Source of the DNA: Polytrichum commune
Lineage: Eukaryota > Streptophyta > Polytrichopsida > Polytrichales > Polytrichaceae
DNA: 64,000 bases
Assembly: GCA_950295325.1 (NCBI GenBank)
Contig: OX485807.1
Coordinates: forward strand, 50,498,440 to 50,562,439
Reading direction: 5' to 3'
Shown here in pieces: positions 34,927 through 44,730 of the stretch. The translations under genes and the position numbers were made by a program. The notes beneath the pieces are model-generated. The model did no database searches. It had not been told where the DNA came from and saw nothing but the letters and a program-made list of their open reading frames with translations. Each line of letters begins with the position of its first letter. Within the stretch, counting starts at the first letter, position 1.

Positions 34927-36205
34927 TCATTCAACGTGGGTTGCTTCTTCTACGATCCGAGCAAGGTTGTCTTTTGCAAAAGTTATGTACTTTTGAGGGA
35001 TGGACACTGATCCACTATGATTTTTCCGTGGTTTCCATGCTATGAATATGGAATCTGTATCTACCCAAGATGGACCATGCTCAGAATCCACCTTCCACCG
35101 AAAGTGTTGGTTTGTATCCCAGCCTGTATAATGCCGAACAACATCTTCATTCCGTGCTGTTGGTCGGTAGTACTCTACTTGTATTTGTCGAAAATGAGGG
35201 CTGGAAGTTACAAAATTTGGTTTGGAAAAAGCTCTTGCCACCCACACTGGCTTTGCATATGTCTCATCTCCAGGACGCAAAATGAGCATATAACCTTCAT
35301 GACAATCCACTGCAATGCGGAAAGATGGTGGCGGACGACTACTAGCAGGCCCCACATAATGGTCGTCCACATCAAACTCCTCTCGAACCTCTCCATTTCC
35401 CAAAAGACTAGCCTCCGAAGCTTGTACGTTGACACGTGTTTGTGGCCAAAACCCATGCCTTAAAGTAAGGGGTGTATCTTGATGAAGGTTTGCCAAAGCG
35501 CCACGAACGCGTGTCCAATATTGTATCCAACTTCCATAACGAAGCCAACACGATCCACCAACATCGGCTACCCTCAAACTCTCCCAATATTGTATGACGC
35601 CTGATATGCCTTTACCAATATCCTCCAAATTCTTCATGGGTATTGGTTTGCAAGGCTTAGGCTCTCTGTCTGGCAACATCGTCCTTCCCTCCCCATCAAC
35701 ACGCCATACAAGGAGACCTTCCGGCGGGCTCCAGTCTTGTGACGTGCACAACAACTTGTATTGCATGGCGGGGACACCATCGTCACGCACGTAAAACCGA
35801 AATTGTTGTGCCTTCGTATGCCCGATCAATCGGTGAGCTCCGCTTCGAATATACGGTTCTATAAATGCCTTGAAGTTGGGAACCTCCTCGATCATATGGG
35901 GGATGACGGGAATGTTCTCCAAATCCATGTACGACTTCATCAACAATGGGATTGTTGGAAAATCCTCCTCGCGCAACTTCATGCTCCACCGCCCAAAAGA
36001 TGCATCAATATCATCGTGCGTGTGGCCTACCAATATAAAGGACACAAAAACCTCCTTGAAAATGCCTTTCGCAACCAACAACGACCAATATGCAAAAACA
36101 TATCTACTTTTATTGTCCTTCGCACAATTGTCCAATTGGACACGCAGAGTTGGGGGCAAATTCTTGGCAATCACATCTTCACTTGGTGGCTCCGGCAACG
36201 AGTGC
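34927..36205 (-). CDS. DUF7869-like protein, N-terminally truncated
   Basis: A continuous frame of about 425 codons ends at a stop at 34927-34929. It begins abruptly at the insertion boundary near 36205; upstream only a few codons precede a stop at 36223-36225 and no ATG starts it. Residues about 13-95 contain LPPTLRVQLDNCAKDNKSRY and FVSFILVGHTHDDIDASFGR, which I associate with the domain called DUF7869 in plant and invertebrate proteins. The D-N and H-D-D-D residues could be metal ligands of an RNase H-like fold (inference). The C-terminal half has repeated aromatic patches (YWESLRVADVGGSCWLRYGS, PVWVARAFSKP, KVDSEHGPSWVDTDS) resembling a Tudor/BAH-like reader, also only inferred. The frame is intact for its whole visible length, unlike most other non-LTR sequences here. 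Function unknown. Confidence 0.7.
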
Positions 36206-36853
36206 TGTGGGAGCCCAATATTCTACGGAAATACGGAAATACGGAAATATGGATCCATTTTCCGTATTTTACCCTGCTCGTATGAGGACAATAGGGTCTT
36301 TTAGGGTAAATTAATTGTACTAGGAAATAGGACGTTCTAAATCCGCCTCGCACGATAAAAATGATAAAAGGGGTACTATTACCGGTCTGGCAAATTGGAC
36401 TAGGAAGACCGTCTCATTATGGTCCGGACCGCTGGTCCGAACCAAGTAACGGTTACGCCACGTTTACCCAACAGTCCGGAAGTGGAGAGCCGGCTGGTAA
36501 CGACGGTTACAACGGACTTGTGGCGGTTAGGGGAAACCGTTGGTAAACCGTCGGAAGACGGTTGGCAACCGTTTTCCGTTAAAATGAACGGTAACAGGGG
36601 AAGGAAGAGGGAGGAAGGATATTTAAGGGTCCCTTCCTTCTCCTCCCCACTTTTTCGCAAGAGGAAAATTTGTTGAGAGAATGAGTGGTGAGGTTGTTTT
36701 TCGAGCTGCCAGCAGTTGGATTGCTGGGACTCCGCAATTTCTAGTTACCGACAGTTGGCTTGCCGGGACTCCGTAGCAATTAAGCGGAAGAGAGGGAACC
36801 CGGAGGGGAGAGAATTTCCGTAGTTGTGACAGAGGTTGAGAGAAGAAAGGATA
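36206..36853 (+). mobile_element. Probable LTR/leader of retroelement X
   Basis: The sequence switches from the DUF7869 frame to non-coding at TGTGGGAGCCCAATATTC (36206), an LTR-like start close to the TGTGAGCCC openings of other LTRs here. It contains a TATA-like gatatttaaggg (36619-36630) followed by a CT-rich stretch (start-site-like) and a duplicated cagttgg-ttgc-gggactccg motif (36712 and 36750). The reading frame of element X begins at 36854. The 3' end of the LTR, a primer-binding site and a matching second LTR were not found. Confidence 0.45.
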
Positions 36854-37395
36854 ATGCCGGAAGCACGGGAAGAGGATCGGAGGGAACCCATCCCGATTCC
36901 GCTCAAAGCCCTCATCCCTGCCATTCCGAGGGAGGACGGGGAGCTGCAGGAGCTAGCGGAGGATCTCCGGGTTATGGGTTGCGAGGGTTTGCTCGCCAAA
37001 CCCTGGAACCTCCAAGCGGAAGATACCCTCCGGGAATTCAAGTTCGAGAGAGGGAATCAGTGGTTGGGAACTAAAAGGAGGGATCCGGATAGTTGGACTC
37101 CGGAAGTCTGGAATAGGGCTTACGGGTTTCCAAGAGGAATTGCAGAGGAATGGACCGGCCGCCGCGATGGCCTTTTCGCCGGAAAGTTTAGAGGAGATGC
37201 GGGCCCGAAGGACGGCTTCCACCCCGGGAACTGCCGGAACCTTAGAGAGCGGAGGGTATTAGAGTTCCTCATGCCCATCCTTAACCCGGACAAGCCTAAG
37301 CAGATCAGCCTTACCATGGCTAACACCCTGTTCGGTGCTATGTCCGGAGTCCGGCCCGTGAATTGGGGGTTGATAATTCACGAGGTAGTAGGCGG

Positions 37396-38533
37396 TGTCG
37401 TGATGTAAATACGTACACTATATAGATGTGTACATATTTAATATTGCATTGTGATTCTTGGTCTTGGAGAAAAATAATAAAGAATAGAAGTAGATTACTT
37501 TTTTTTATTTACTCATAGTTTATTTTAGTTATCATTATCTAAGGATAGAAGTGGATAGAAGTTGCTTACCTTTATGTTTACTCATAGTTACTCTTAGTTA
37601 TCTTTACCAAAGGATAGAAGTTGCTTACCTTTTTGTTTACTCATAGTTTACTCTTGTCTTTTAGTTATCTTGAGTTACTTTGGACCAATGGGTGATTAGA
37701 AGCCATGTGATGAGGATAAGAGAGAACTTTGTCTCTCGCATGGATAGGGAGAGGTGGTGAAAGAAAGAGGTTATGTGATTATTGTGGAAGGGAAGTTGTG
37801 GAGAGAGAGAAGTGGATTCGAAGCTCACGGTGTGAGTTGTTTTGAGAAGAATATGAAATAAAATACGAGGGATTTGTGATTCATGAGAGATCTCACTTGT
37901 TGTTTTGGAAGTTAGCAATCAAGATTTGTGCTTGTTTGAGTGGAGGGAAGTCTGTTGGTTCTTAAAAGAAGAGCTAAGACTTCGACCGACCATAGAAGAC
38001 GGACAAATTGAAGAATTGAAGGCTTCAAGACTCGAATGTGTGGTTGCTTGTGGCACGTTGTCTTTTTCTTGTGTGTGTGATTCCAAGCCGGTTTTGGAGG
38101 CTAGTTGCATTTCATTTCTGCATCGTAATTTGTTTCCTGTGTGACAACGAAGTGGGATTAATGACCCACAAGGTTGTTTGTGACAACGAAGTGGGATTGA
38201 TCACCCACAAGGTTGTTTTCTGTCGTTCCCACTGGTGAGGCGCGATTGCTGGTCACCGTGGGTTTGAAAGTTTAGGAGCCAATCTTTCGGACGTCAGCTC
38301 GTGTTCTGACGTCCCGTTTTACCCGTCCGAAGCCCGTGGTTTCTTATTACACTACCCTTACCCTTTACCCATATAGAGCCGCAACAGGATAGGTTGACAG
38401 GAAAGAGGTTGAAGATTAGAAGAAATTGAAGAAATTGAAGACTTGAAGACCAGAAGATTCGACGGGTCCGATAAAATCTAGTTGCAGCCAGAAGCCCAGT
38501 GCTTTCCCAAGGCGGAACCCTCTCTACACAACA
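37396..38533 (+). repeat. Gypsy 5' LTR
   Basis: 1138 bp, starts tgtcgtgatgtaaatacg, ends ctctacacaaca. Contains a triplicated gatagaagttgcttaccttt-like motif (37540-37640), a tandem gtgacaacgaagtgggatt repeat (38139-38217) and an inverted ggacgtcagctc/ctgacgtcc pair (38290-38312). The 60-85 codon frames inside occur identically in the other LTR and are not genes. Confidence 0.95.
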
Positions 38534-38535
38534 TT

Positions 38536-38553
38536 TGGTGCTTCCACTGAGAG
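38536..38553 (+). other. Gypsy primer-binding site
   Basis: tggtgcttccactgagag starts with TGG two bases after the LTR, as expected for pairing with the CCA 3' end of a tRNA. I do not assign the tRNA. Confidence 0.75.
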
Positions 38554-38583
38554 GTGTTTTGGGGCAACTGGATAAACATCGCG

Positions 38584-41112
38584 ATGGCAGATTCTGAGGG
38601 GATAGGTGGTGCCGGCGGAAAAGGCGGCGGTGGAACCCAAGTTCCCATGGAGGACCTTCTTGGGGCGTTAGCCTTGTTCATGGAGCAGCATCGAACCAAT
38701 CAAGGAGGACAAGGGGCCACGAAGGCTCTTAAAACGGTTGTTGCTAATATTGGGAGATTTGATGGCAAGAACATCTCTAAGTTCTTGCGGGTGTACATCT
38801 GTGAGATGGAAGTACACCAAGTTGGTGAGGACCGCATGTCTGAGACATTTGACATGGCGGTTGTGCCTGAAATTCGTGAACGGGTGAGAGAAATTCGTGA
38901 GCGGTCACAATCATGGAGTGAATTTGCTGAGCTTCTTCGAGATGAATATTTTGAAGAAGACTCAGAAAGAATGACTAAGAGATCTTTTCTTGAGTGGGTG
39001 GAGCGGCGACCTGGAGACAACATGAGCCCAAATGAGTTGCTGAAAGATTTCGAGAAGAAGTTTAGCCAATTACCTTTGGCAGAAAGACATCTCCTAGAGA
39101 CTAGGAAGGCAGAGTTATTTCTTCAAGCTGCTGACGAAGGACTTGAAGATAGGCTTCTCTTACTTCTTGGAGATCGCACGACAGAAGGTGGTTTCACCAA
39201 CGATTGGAGGAGGGTAGAGGAGACAGTTACTCTCTTGGCCAAACAACGACGTGTAAGGTCAAGGGGTATTGGAGCAAGAATTGATGTGGAGCCTATTCAG
39301 ACTCCAAGGGCTCCTAGGCTGTCGGCTGATTCAACACCTTCCATAGCTCCAGGATCCATATTTAGAGTTACAAAGCCAAGTGAAGGAAATACCCTTGAAG
39401 ACCTTATCAAGGGATTTCAAGAACTCAAAGTTGAGTTTGGTGAACTTAAGAAGGCTAGAGGGGCTTCTTCTTCTCAACGATCGGAAGAAGGACGAAAATA
39501 TGCTAGGAGGTGTGTTTGGTGTGATGAAGAGACTGAGCATACTTTGAGAGGATGTGAGTCCTATGAAGAAGCCCTTAAGAATGATCTTGTCATCTACAAA
39601 GATGGGAAGATTCATGATGCAGCTTCCAATTCTCCATTGAGGACTAACTTCGGGAAAGGGGGAATGAAGAAGTTAATGGAAGAGAAGATGACAAGAACCA
39701 ACCGTGTGCAAGTGCATGGAGCTGAAACGTATCATGTTCAAGTGGAACAATACTCAGTTGGTGTTTCATCTACTCAATCACATGTTCAAATGAAGAGGGG
39801 GGCTCAAGCCATTAGAAGAGCAACTGGATGGGAGGATCCTGTTGATGCAAACAGCATCAATGTCTTTTTGAATGAAGGAAAGCACCATGATGACTTGCAT
39901 GATGCTTCAGTTGAAGAAAAACGTGTGAGATTTGATGTTGAGGATGAAGAGGAGCCAATGTCTAAAAGAAGGCCTCCAGTAAACAATGATCCTGCAAAAG
40001 AAATGAGGAGAAAAATCCCTACAAGGTCAAAGTCAGCCAATCCTGACATTGTACACCCAGGAGATGGACCACTTCCTGATAAAGAGTGGGGACAGTCTAG
40101 TGGCAGCAAAAAAGACAAAGAAAAGGAGGATGTAAGCAAGACCAAAGCAAAGACACCTGCTTACAAACTCCAATCAGACATTGAGACTTCCATTGACTTG
40201 AAGGGGGTATTGGAAGAAAGAATCTTGGATGCCAAGATTGAATTCACCTTGAGGGAGGCTCTTGGCATAGCCAAGAAAGATTTCCATGAGCTAATCATCG
40301 ACATCATCAAAAGGAAGAGACAAATGACAGCTGAGGCTGTAATGGTGACTGCCTTAGACACCCACATGACCGAAGATGAAGAAATGGCGATTGGTGAGGT
40401 ATTTGCTATGATGAGTGATCCAGTAGTTGAAGATGGTGAGGCTCTAGCAAATGATCAAGAGAAGGGGAAGATCACATTTTCAACAAATCAAGAGAATGTT
40501 GAAGCAAATACCTGCGGAGTAAAGATTGAAACTCTGAATGAAGAAACTCCAAAGGTTGAGGTACAAACTTTTGAATGTACCTCTGATCATTCTCTTATGA
40601 AAAGAAGTGAAGAAAAAACCGAATTTGATCAATTGTTTTGGGCAAGGGCCACCACTGAGACAAAGGTGAAGCTTGGAGGATTGGATGACCCCATTTTAGC
40701 CCTTGTTGACCATGGTTCAGAGATCAATATTATGTCTCGTGATATTTATGAGAAAGGCAAATGGCCAATTGATACAGACCATGGCTGGATCATGAGAGCA
40801 GCTAATACTGGGCGGACTCGATTGTATGGAGCTTGTCCTGCAGTTCCTACGAAGATTGGAGATGTAGAGGTTGAACAAAATTTCTTTGTTCAAAATCTTA
40901 GTGCTTACCCGGTACTCTTGGGCCAACCTTTCATCACTGCTTCACGAATGGAAACCAAAGTGTTGGATGATGGGTCTCATTATGCCCGAATTCGGAGTGT
41001 GGATGGAAGGAAATCAGTGCAATTCTTGACGGTGAAGCCTGACAATGAGAGACACCGACTCCAACTAAGGGAGAATCCGCTACCGACATCTCCAAACTTT
41101 CAGGATTTCTAG
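38584..41112 (+). CDS. Gypsy gag-protease polyprotein
   Basis: The first ATG in the frame is at 38584 (MADSEGIGGAGGKGGGG), giving 842 codons; no stop interrupts it. The gag domain spans about residues 50-240 (RFDGKNISKFLRVY, ELFLQAADEGLEDRLLLLLG). A CCHC-like knuckle CVWCDEETEHTLRGC has one extra residue (CX2CX5HX4C) near residue 317. A long charged, low-complexity linker follows. The aspartic protease has VDHGSEINIMS (Asp at 40708), D-H-G instead of the usual D-S/T-G, but with the downstream ILGQP-like hydrophobic motif (LLGQPFI). The pol frame overlaps its end in another phase from 41049. Gag assembles particles and binds RNA; protease matures the polyproteins. Confidence 0.93.
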   Translation: MADSEGIGGAGGKGGGGTQVPMEDLLGALALFMEQHRTNQGGQGATKALKTVVANIGRFDGKNISKFLRVYICEMEVHQVGEDRMSETFDMAVVPEIRERVREIRERSQSWSEFAELLRDEYFEEDSERMTKRSFLEWVERRPGDNMSPNELLKDFEKKFSQLPLAERHLLETRKAELFLQAADEGLEDRLLLLLGDRTTEGGFTNDWRRVEETVTLLAKQRRVRSRGIGARIDVEPIQTPRAPRLSADSTPSIAPGSIFRVTKPSEGNTLEDLIKGFQELKVEFGELKKARGASSSQRSEEGRKYARRCVWCDEETEHTLRGCESYEEALKNDLVIYKDGKIHDAASNSPLRTNFGKGGMKKLMEEKMTRTNRVQVHGAETYHVQVEQYSVGVSSTQSHVQMKRGAQAIRRATGWEDPVDANSINVFLNEGKHHDDLHDASVEEKRVRFDVEDEEEPMSKRRPPVNNDPAKEMRRKIPTRSKSANPDIVHPGDGPLPDKEWGQSSGSKKDKEKEDVSKTKAKTPAYKLQSDIETSIDLKGVLEERILDAKIEFTLREALGIAKKDFHELIIDIIKRKRQMTAEAVMVTALDTHMTEDEEMAIGEVFAMMSDPVVEDGEALANDQEKGKITFSTNQENVEANTCGVKIETLNEETPKVEVQTFECTSDHSLMKRSEEKTEFDQLFWARATTETKVKLGGLDDPILALVDHGSEINIMSRDIYEKGKWPIDTDHGWIMRAANTGRTRLYGACPAVPTKIGDVEVEQNFFVQNLSAYPVLLGQPFITASRMETKVLDDGSHYARIRSVDGRKSVQFLTVKPDNERHRLQLRENPLPTSPNFQDF

Positions 41113-41126
41113 AGAGCACACGTGGA

Positions 41127-44100
41127 ATGAGGGGAGCCACGGGTGCTATGGAAATTCAGGCTACTAAATTCCCCAATGTAAATACCGATCTTAGGGGTGG
41201 AGTTTTAGGTGTGACAGAGTGTGGATTTATAAGCTTTACAAGTCTCAAAGACTTGGATCTTGTACATAAAAGATTTGCAAAGAAAATGGAGAAAAATTTC
41301 AAAAAGATGAAGGTTATCTTGCCAGATGAATGTATCTCCGGAATTTATGAGGAGAATGGATTACCAAATGATATCTTGCATCTCTTAGAGGACTTAGATA
41401 AAGAGAAAGATGCCATTAAGACAGTTGATTGTTTTGTTAGCATTCATTCAAGTCAATTGTATCAGGAGATTTCTCAAATAGTGACGATGCTTGGTGATTT
41501 CAAAACCAATGGGGTGAGACCGGAGGCAACAGTACATACAAAATATAAGACTGTTGCTAAGAAGGTGAAGCCTGTTGCAACTCAGCTACCTTTTGACACT
41601 GAGGAGCATATCAAACAAGCTGAGAATGAGCCAAGTTTGAGAGAAACCAGAAAGATTGGACACAAGTTTACCGAAGAAACTTTGGGAAGGTTAAAGATTG
41701 GAGGAGATGGGTTTTTAACTGAGCCGGAGAAGAAGAAATTTCAAGACATGCTTTCTACGCATGGAAAGGCCTTTGCTTCTTCGCCAGATGAGATTGGGTG
41801 TGTACAACCAAGTGTTGTAGCACCAATGGTTATTTTTACGGTACCACATGTACCATGGGATTTGAAGCCTATACCTGTGCCTAGAACTCTACTTCCAAAG
41901 CTTGTGGAGTTACTCAAAGAAAAGACACGCATGGGCATACTTGAGCCTTCAATGGCTCCATATTCAAACCGTTGGTTTACAGTGCCAAAGAAGTCAGGAG
42001 CACTAAGGTTCATCCAAGATATGCAACCTGCCAACAAGGTGACAATCAGAAACAAAGGATCTGGTCCAATTGTTGATGAAGTAGCAGAAGCATTTGCTGG
42101 ACATGCAATCTATTCCATTGGTGATCTATACTCTGGTTATGATCAGTTTCAATTAGCTACTGAGAGCAGAGACTTGACAACCATGAAGACTCCACTTGGA
42201 CTGGTACGCATGTGTACATTGCCTCAAGGTGCTACCAACTCGGTGGCACATATGCAAAGTGCTATGAATCAAATTCTAAGAGACTTTGTACCTGACAAAA
42301 CCATACCTTTTGTAGATGACATTCCCATTAAAGGATGCGATGAGAAGAAGAAAGACTCGACAATCCAAGGTGATGGTTGTAGAGCTTTTGTGAATGATCA
42401 TATTGATGATGTAACCAAAATCTTGAGCAGACTTGAAGAGGTGAATCTGACCCTCTCCATTGACAAATCCAAGTTTGGGGTTGGTGAGATTTTGGTGGTT
42501 GGACACTTATGTGGTACCTATGGAAGGAAACCAAATCCTGAAAAGGTGAATGCTATAGGAAAGATGAAGGCATGTAGTAGTGTCACCGAAGTAAGGAGAT
42601 TTCTAGGAGTATGTGTTTTCTATCAGATTTGGATCCCTCATTTTGCTCATGTATCAGAGCCTCTTTACAAGCTATTGCGCAAGAAAAACAAGTTTCTTTG
42701 GCAACATGAGCAAGATATAGCTATGAGGGAGTTGAAGAAAATTTTAGAGTCACCACCGGTTCTAAAGCAAGTGAGCTATGATTGTGGAAGACCAGTAATT
42801 GTGACTGTTGACACAAGTCCAATTGCAATTGGATGGGCAATTGGGCAGGATGATGAAGAAGGAAGGAGATTTGCTATCCGATTTGGAGCAAGGATCTTGA
42901 CAGAGCGGCAAAGGGGTTATCCACAAGTGAAGAGAGAGTTATGGGGAGCCCTTACAGCTCTAAAGGCAGACAGAAACTATTTGATTGGAGCAGAGGTGGT
43001 ATTAGAAACGGATTGTTTGCCTTTGTTGGGGATGATTGCAAATTGCTCCACACCAGACATTGCAATGTTGCGATGGATTGCCTACATCAAATCTTTGAAT
43101 CCTATTCTAGTGCATATTGAAGGCAAAAATAATAGTGTTGCCGATATGTTGTCTAGAGCTAGGTATTTTAAGGAGGAGGAGATGATGGCTCCTGAGAGTG
43201 AAGAAAAATTGTCACATGGAGGCTATGTGATGAGGATTGATGGAGAGAGTTCGTCCAATTCAGCTTTACCTTTTGCAACCGAGCTTTATGAAGGAAAATT
43301 AAGAGATATTGGACTTTACATGAGTACAATGAAGCGGCAAGCGGGTTGGGTGGATAAGACATTCAAATCCATCAGACATCAATCCTATGGTTATCTGTTA
43401 AGAGATGGGGTTTTGTGGAAGAGAGCGAAAAGAGCTGATCAAATGCCATTGAGAGTGGTTGGGGATTCTGAAACTAAGACCCAAGTTCTTAAAGAATTTC
43501 ATGATTCACTTTGGGCTGGTCACAGAGGAGTTTGGGCCACTTATACAAAAATCAAGGAGAGATATTGGTGGAAGGGGCTATACAAAGATGTTGAAAAGTT
43601 TGTATCATCTTGTGTAGTATGCCAATTGCAATCGAAGGTACGACATAGAGATGAGTTACATCCTACTTATCCCATTGCAATCCATTTCCAATGGATGATT
43701 GATTTGGTTGCTATGCCAAATGCAATGTGGGGAATGAAGTATCTTGTTTTAGCAAGAGAAGAACTTTCAAACTTTGTTGAAGGAAGAGCTTTGAGGACTA
43801 AGACAACAGAAAATGTATGCCGATTTATTCTTGAAGATATTTTTAGTCGGTATGGGAGCATTGGTAGGATGAGAGCTGACCGAGGAGAATTGGATGTCGC
43901 TGAAGCCAAAGAATTTTTCAAGCGATATGGTGTGCAATTGAAGTTAACAACGGCTTACAATCCTGAGGCTAATGGCAAGATCGAGAGGGGACATCCTCCA
44001 ATCATTCATGCATTGGTTAAAGCTTGCAAGGGGAAACATAGTATTTGGCCAAAATTGCTACCATTTGCTCTATGGGCTGATAGAACCACACATAGCACAG

Positions 44101-44687
44101 TGACGGGTTACATGCCTGTGGAGCTTATATATGGACAAAAGCCAATGATGCCAGGGGAGGAAGATATTCCCACATGGGTTTTTCTTTCATGGAAGGATGG
44201 CATTAGTACAGAAAGATTATTGGAGCTTCGTATACAACAACTTGAGAGATTGCCTGAAGACATTGCAATGGCATTGGAACGATTGAAGGTTGCAAGGCTT
44301 AGCAACAAGGAGCGGTTTGACAAGACGCACCGATTGAGAGTGAGGAAAATTGAAGAAGAAGATTGGGTCCTTGTATTTGACAGTTCTTTGGAGAATCAAC
44401 ATAGCACGATGCGCAAGTTTGCAAAGAGATGGTTTGGGCCTTATGTGGTGATCAAAGTACATTCCAATGGTACTTATTCACTTCGCGAATTGGATGGGAC
44501 TCTTCTACGAACACCTGTAGCTGGGAAAAGAGTTAAGGTTTTCAAAAGAAGAGATGGACGCTTTTACTATGAAGAGCTTGCAGAATTTATGGATCCAGAC
44601 TCCCGAATTGATGAAGACGAAACTCAAAGAGAGTATGAACCAACAGAAAATACATCAGACGATGACCAAGATGATGAAGAAGACTAA
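41127..44687 (+). CDS. Gypsy pol polyprotein (RT, RNase H, integrase)
   Basis: An open frame of 1186 codons from ATG 41127; the frame is actually open from 41049 and overlaps the gag-protease stop (41110-41112) by about 60 bases. Expression by a -1 shift is therefore likely, though I see no canonical slippery heptamer. RT: PYSNRWFTVPKKSGALRF, then the catalytic FVDD near residue 397. RNase H: VTVDTSPIAIGWAIGQ near 552 and ETDCLPLL near 630. Integrase: an HHCC finger (HDSLWAGHRG, CVVCQ, about 790-835), core aspartates in IDLVAMP and RADRGELD and glutamate in NGKIERG (about 857, 917, 953), and a GPY/F module RWFGPYVVI near 1103. An acidic tail ends the protein. All catalytic residues are present, so it may be functional. 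Confidence 0.95.
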   Translation: MRGATGAMEIQATKFPNVNTDLRGGVLGVTECGFISFTSLKDLDLVHKRFAKKMEKNFKKMKVILPDECISGIYEENGLPNDILHLLEDLDKEKDAIKTVDCFVSIHSSQLYQEISQIVTMLGDFKTNGVRPEATVHTKYKTVAKKVKPVATQLPFDTEEHIKQAENEPSLRETRKIGHKFTEETLGRLKIGGDGFLTEPEKKKFQDMLSTHGKAFASSPDEIGCVQPSVVAPMVIFTVPHVPWDLKPIPVPRTLLPKLVELLKEKTRMGILEPSMAPYSNRWFTVPKKSGALRFIQDMQPANKVTIRNKGSGPIVDEVAEAFAGHAIYSIGDLYSGYDQFQLATESRDLTTMKTPLGLVRMCTLPQGATNSVAHMQSAMNQILRDFVPDKTIPFVDDIPIKGCDEKKKDSTIQGDGCRAFVNDHIDDVTKILSRLEEVNLTLSIDKSKFGVGEILVVGHLCGTYGRKPNPEKVNAIGKMKACSSVTEVRRFLGVCVFYQIWIPHFAHVSEPLYKLLRKKNKFLWQHEQDIAMRELKKILESPPVLKQVSYDCGRPVIVTVDTSPIAIGWAIGQDDEEGRRFAIRFGARILTERQRGYPQVKRELWGALTALKADRNYLIGAEVVLETDCLPLLGMIANCSTPDIAMLRWIAYIKSLNPILVHIEGKNNSVADMLSRARYFKEEEMMAPESEEKLSHGGYVMRIDGESSSNSALPFATELYEGKLRDIGLYMSTMKRQAGWVDKTFKSIRHQSYGYLLRDGVLWKRAKRADQMPLRVVGDSETKTQVLKEFHDSLWAGHRGVWATYTKIKERYWWKGLYKDVEKFVSSCVVCQLQSKVRHRDELHPTYPIAIHFQWMIDLVAMPNAMWGMKYLVLAREELSNFVEGRALRTKTTENVCRFILEDIFSRYGSIGRMRADRGELDVAEAKEFFKRYGVQLKLTTAYNPEANGKIERGHPPIIHALVKACKGKHSIWPKLLPFALWADRTTHSTVTGYMPVELIYGQKPMMPGEEDIPTWVFLSWKDGISTERLLELRIQQLERLPEDIAMALERLKVARLSNKERFDKTHRLRVRKIEEEDWVLVFDSSLENQHSTMRKFAKRWFGPYVVIKVHSNGTYSLRELDGTLLRTPVAGKRVKVFKRRDGRFYYEELAEFMDPDSRIDEDETQREYEPTENTSDDDQDDEED

Positions 44688-44718
44688 ACTTGGCACATAC
44701 CGGAGGATGTGCAGGTTT

Positions 44719-44730
44719 AGAGGGGGTGAA
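44719..44730 (+). other. Gypsy polypurine tract
   Basis: agagggggtgaa lies immediately before the 3' LTR and is preceded by gtttag. Confidence 0.85.
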
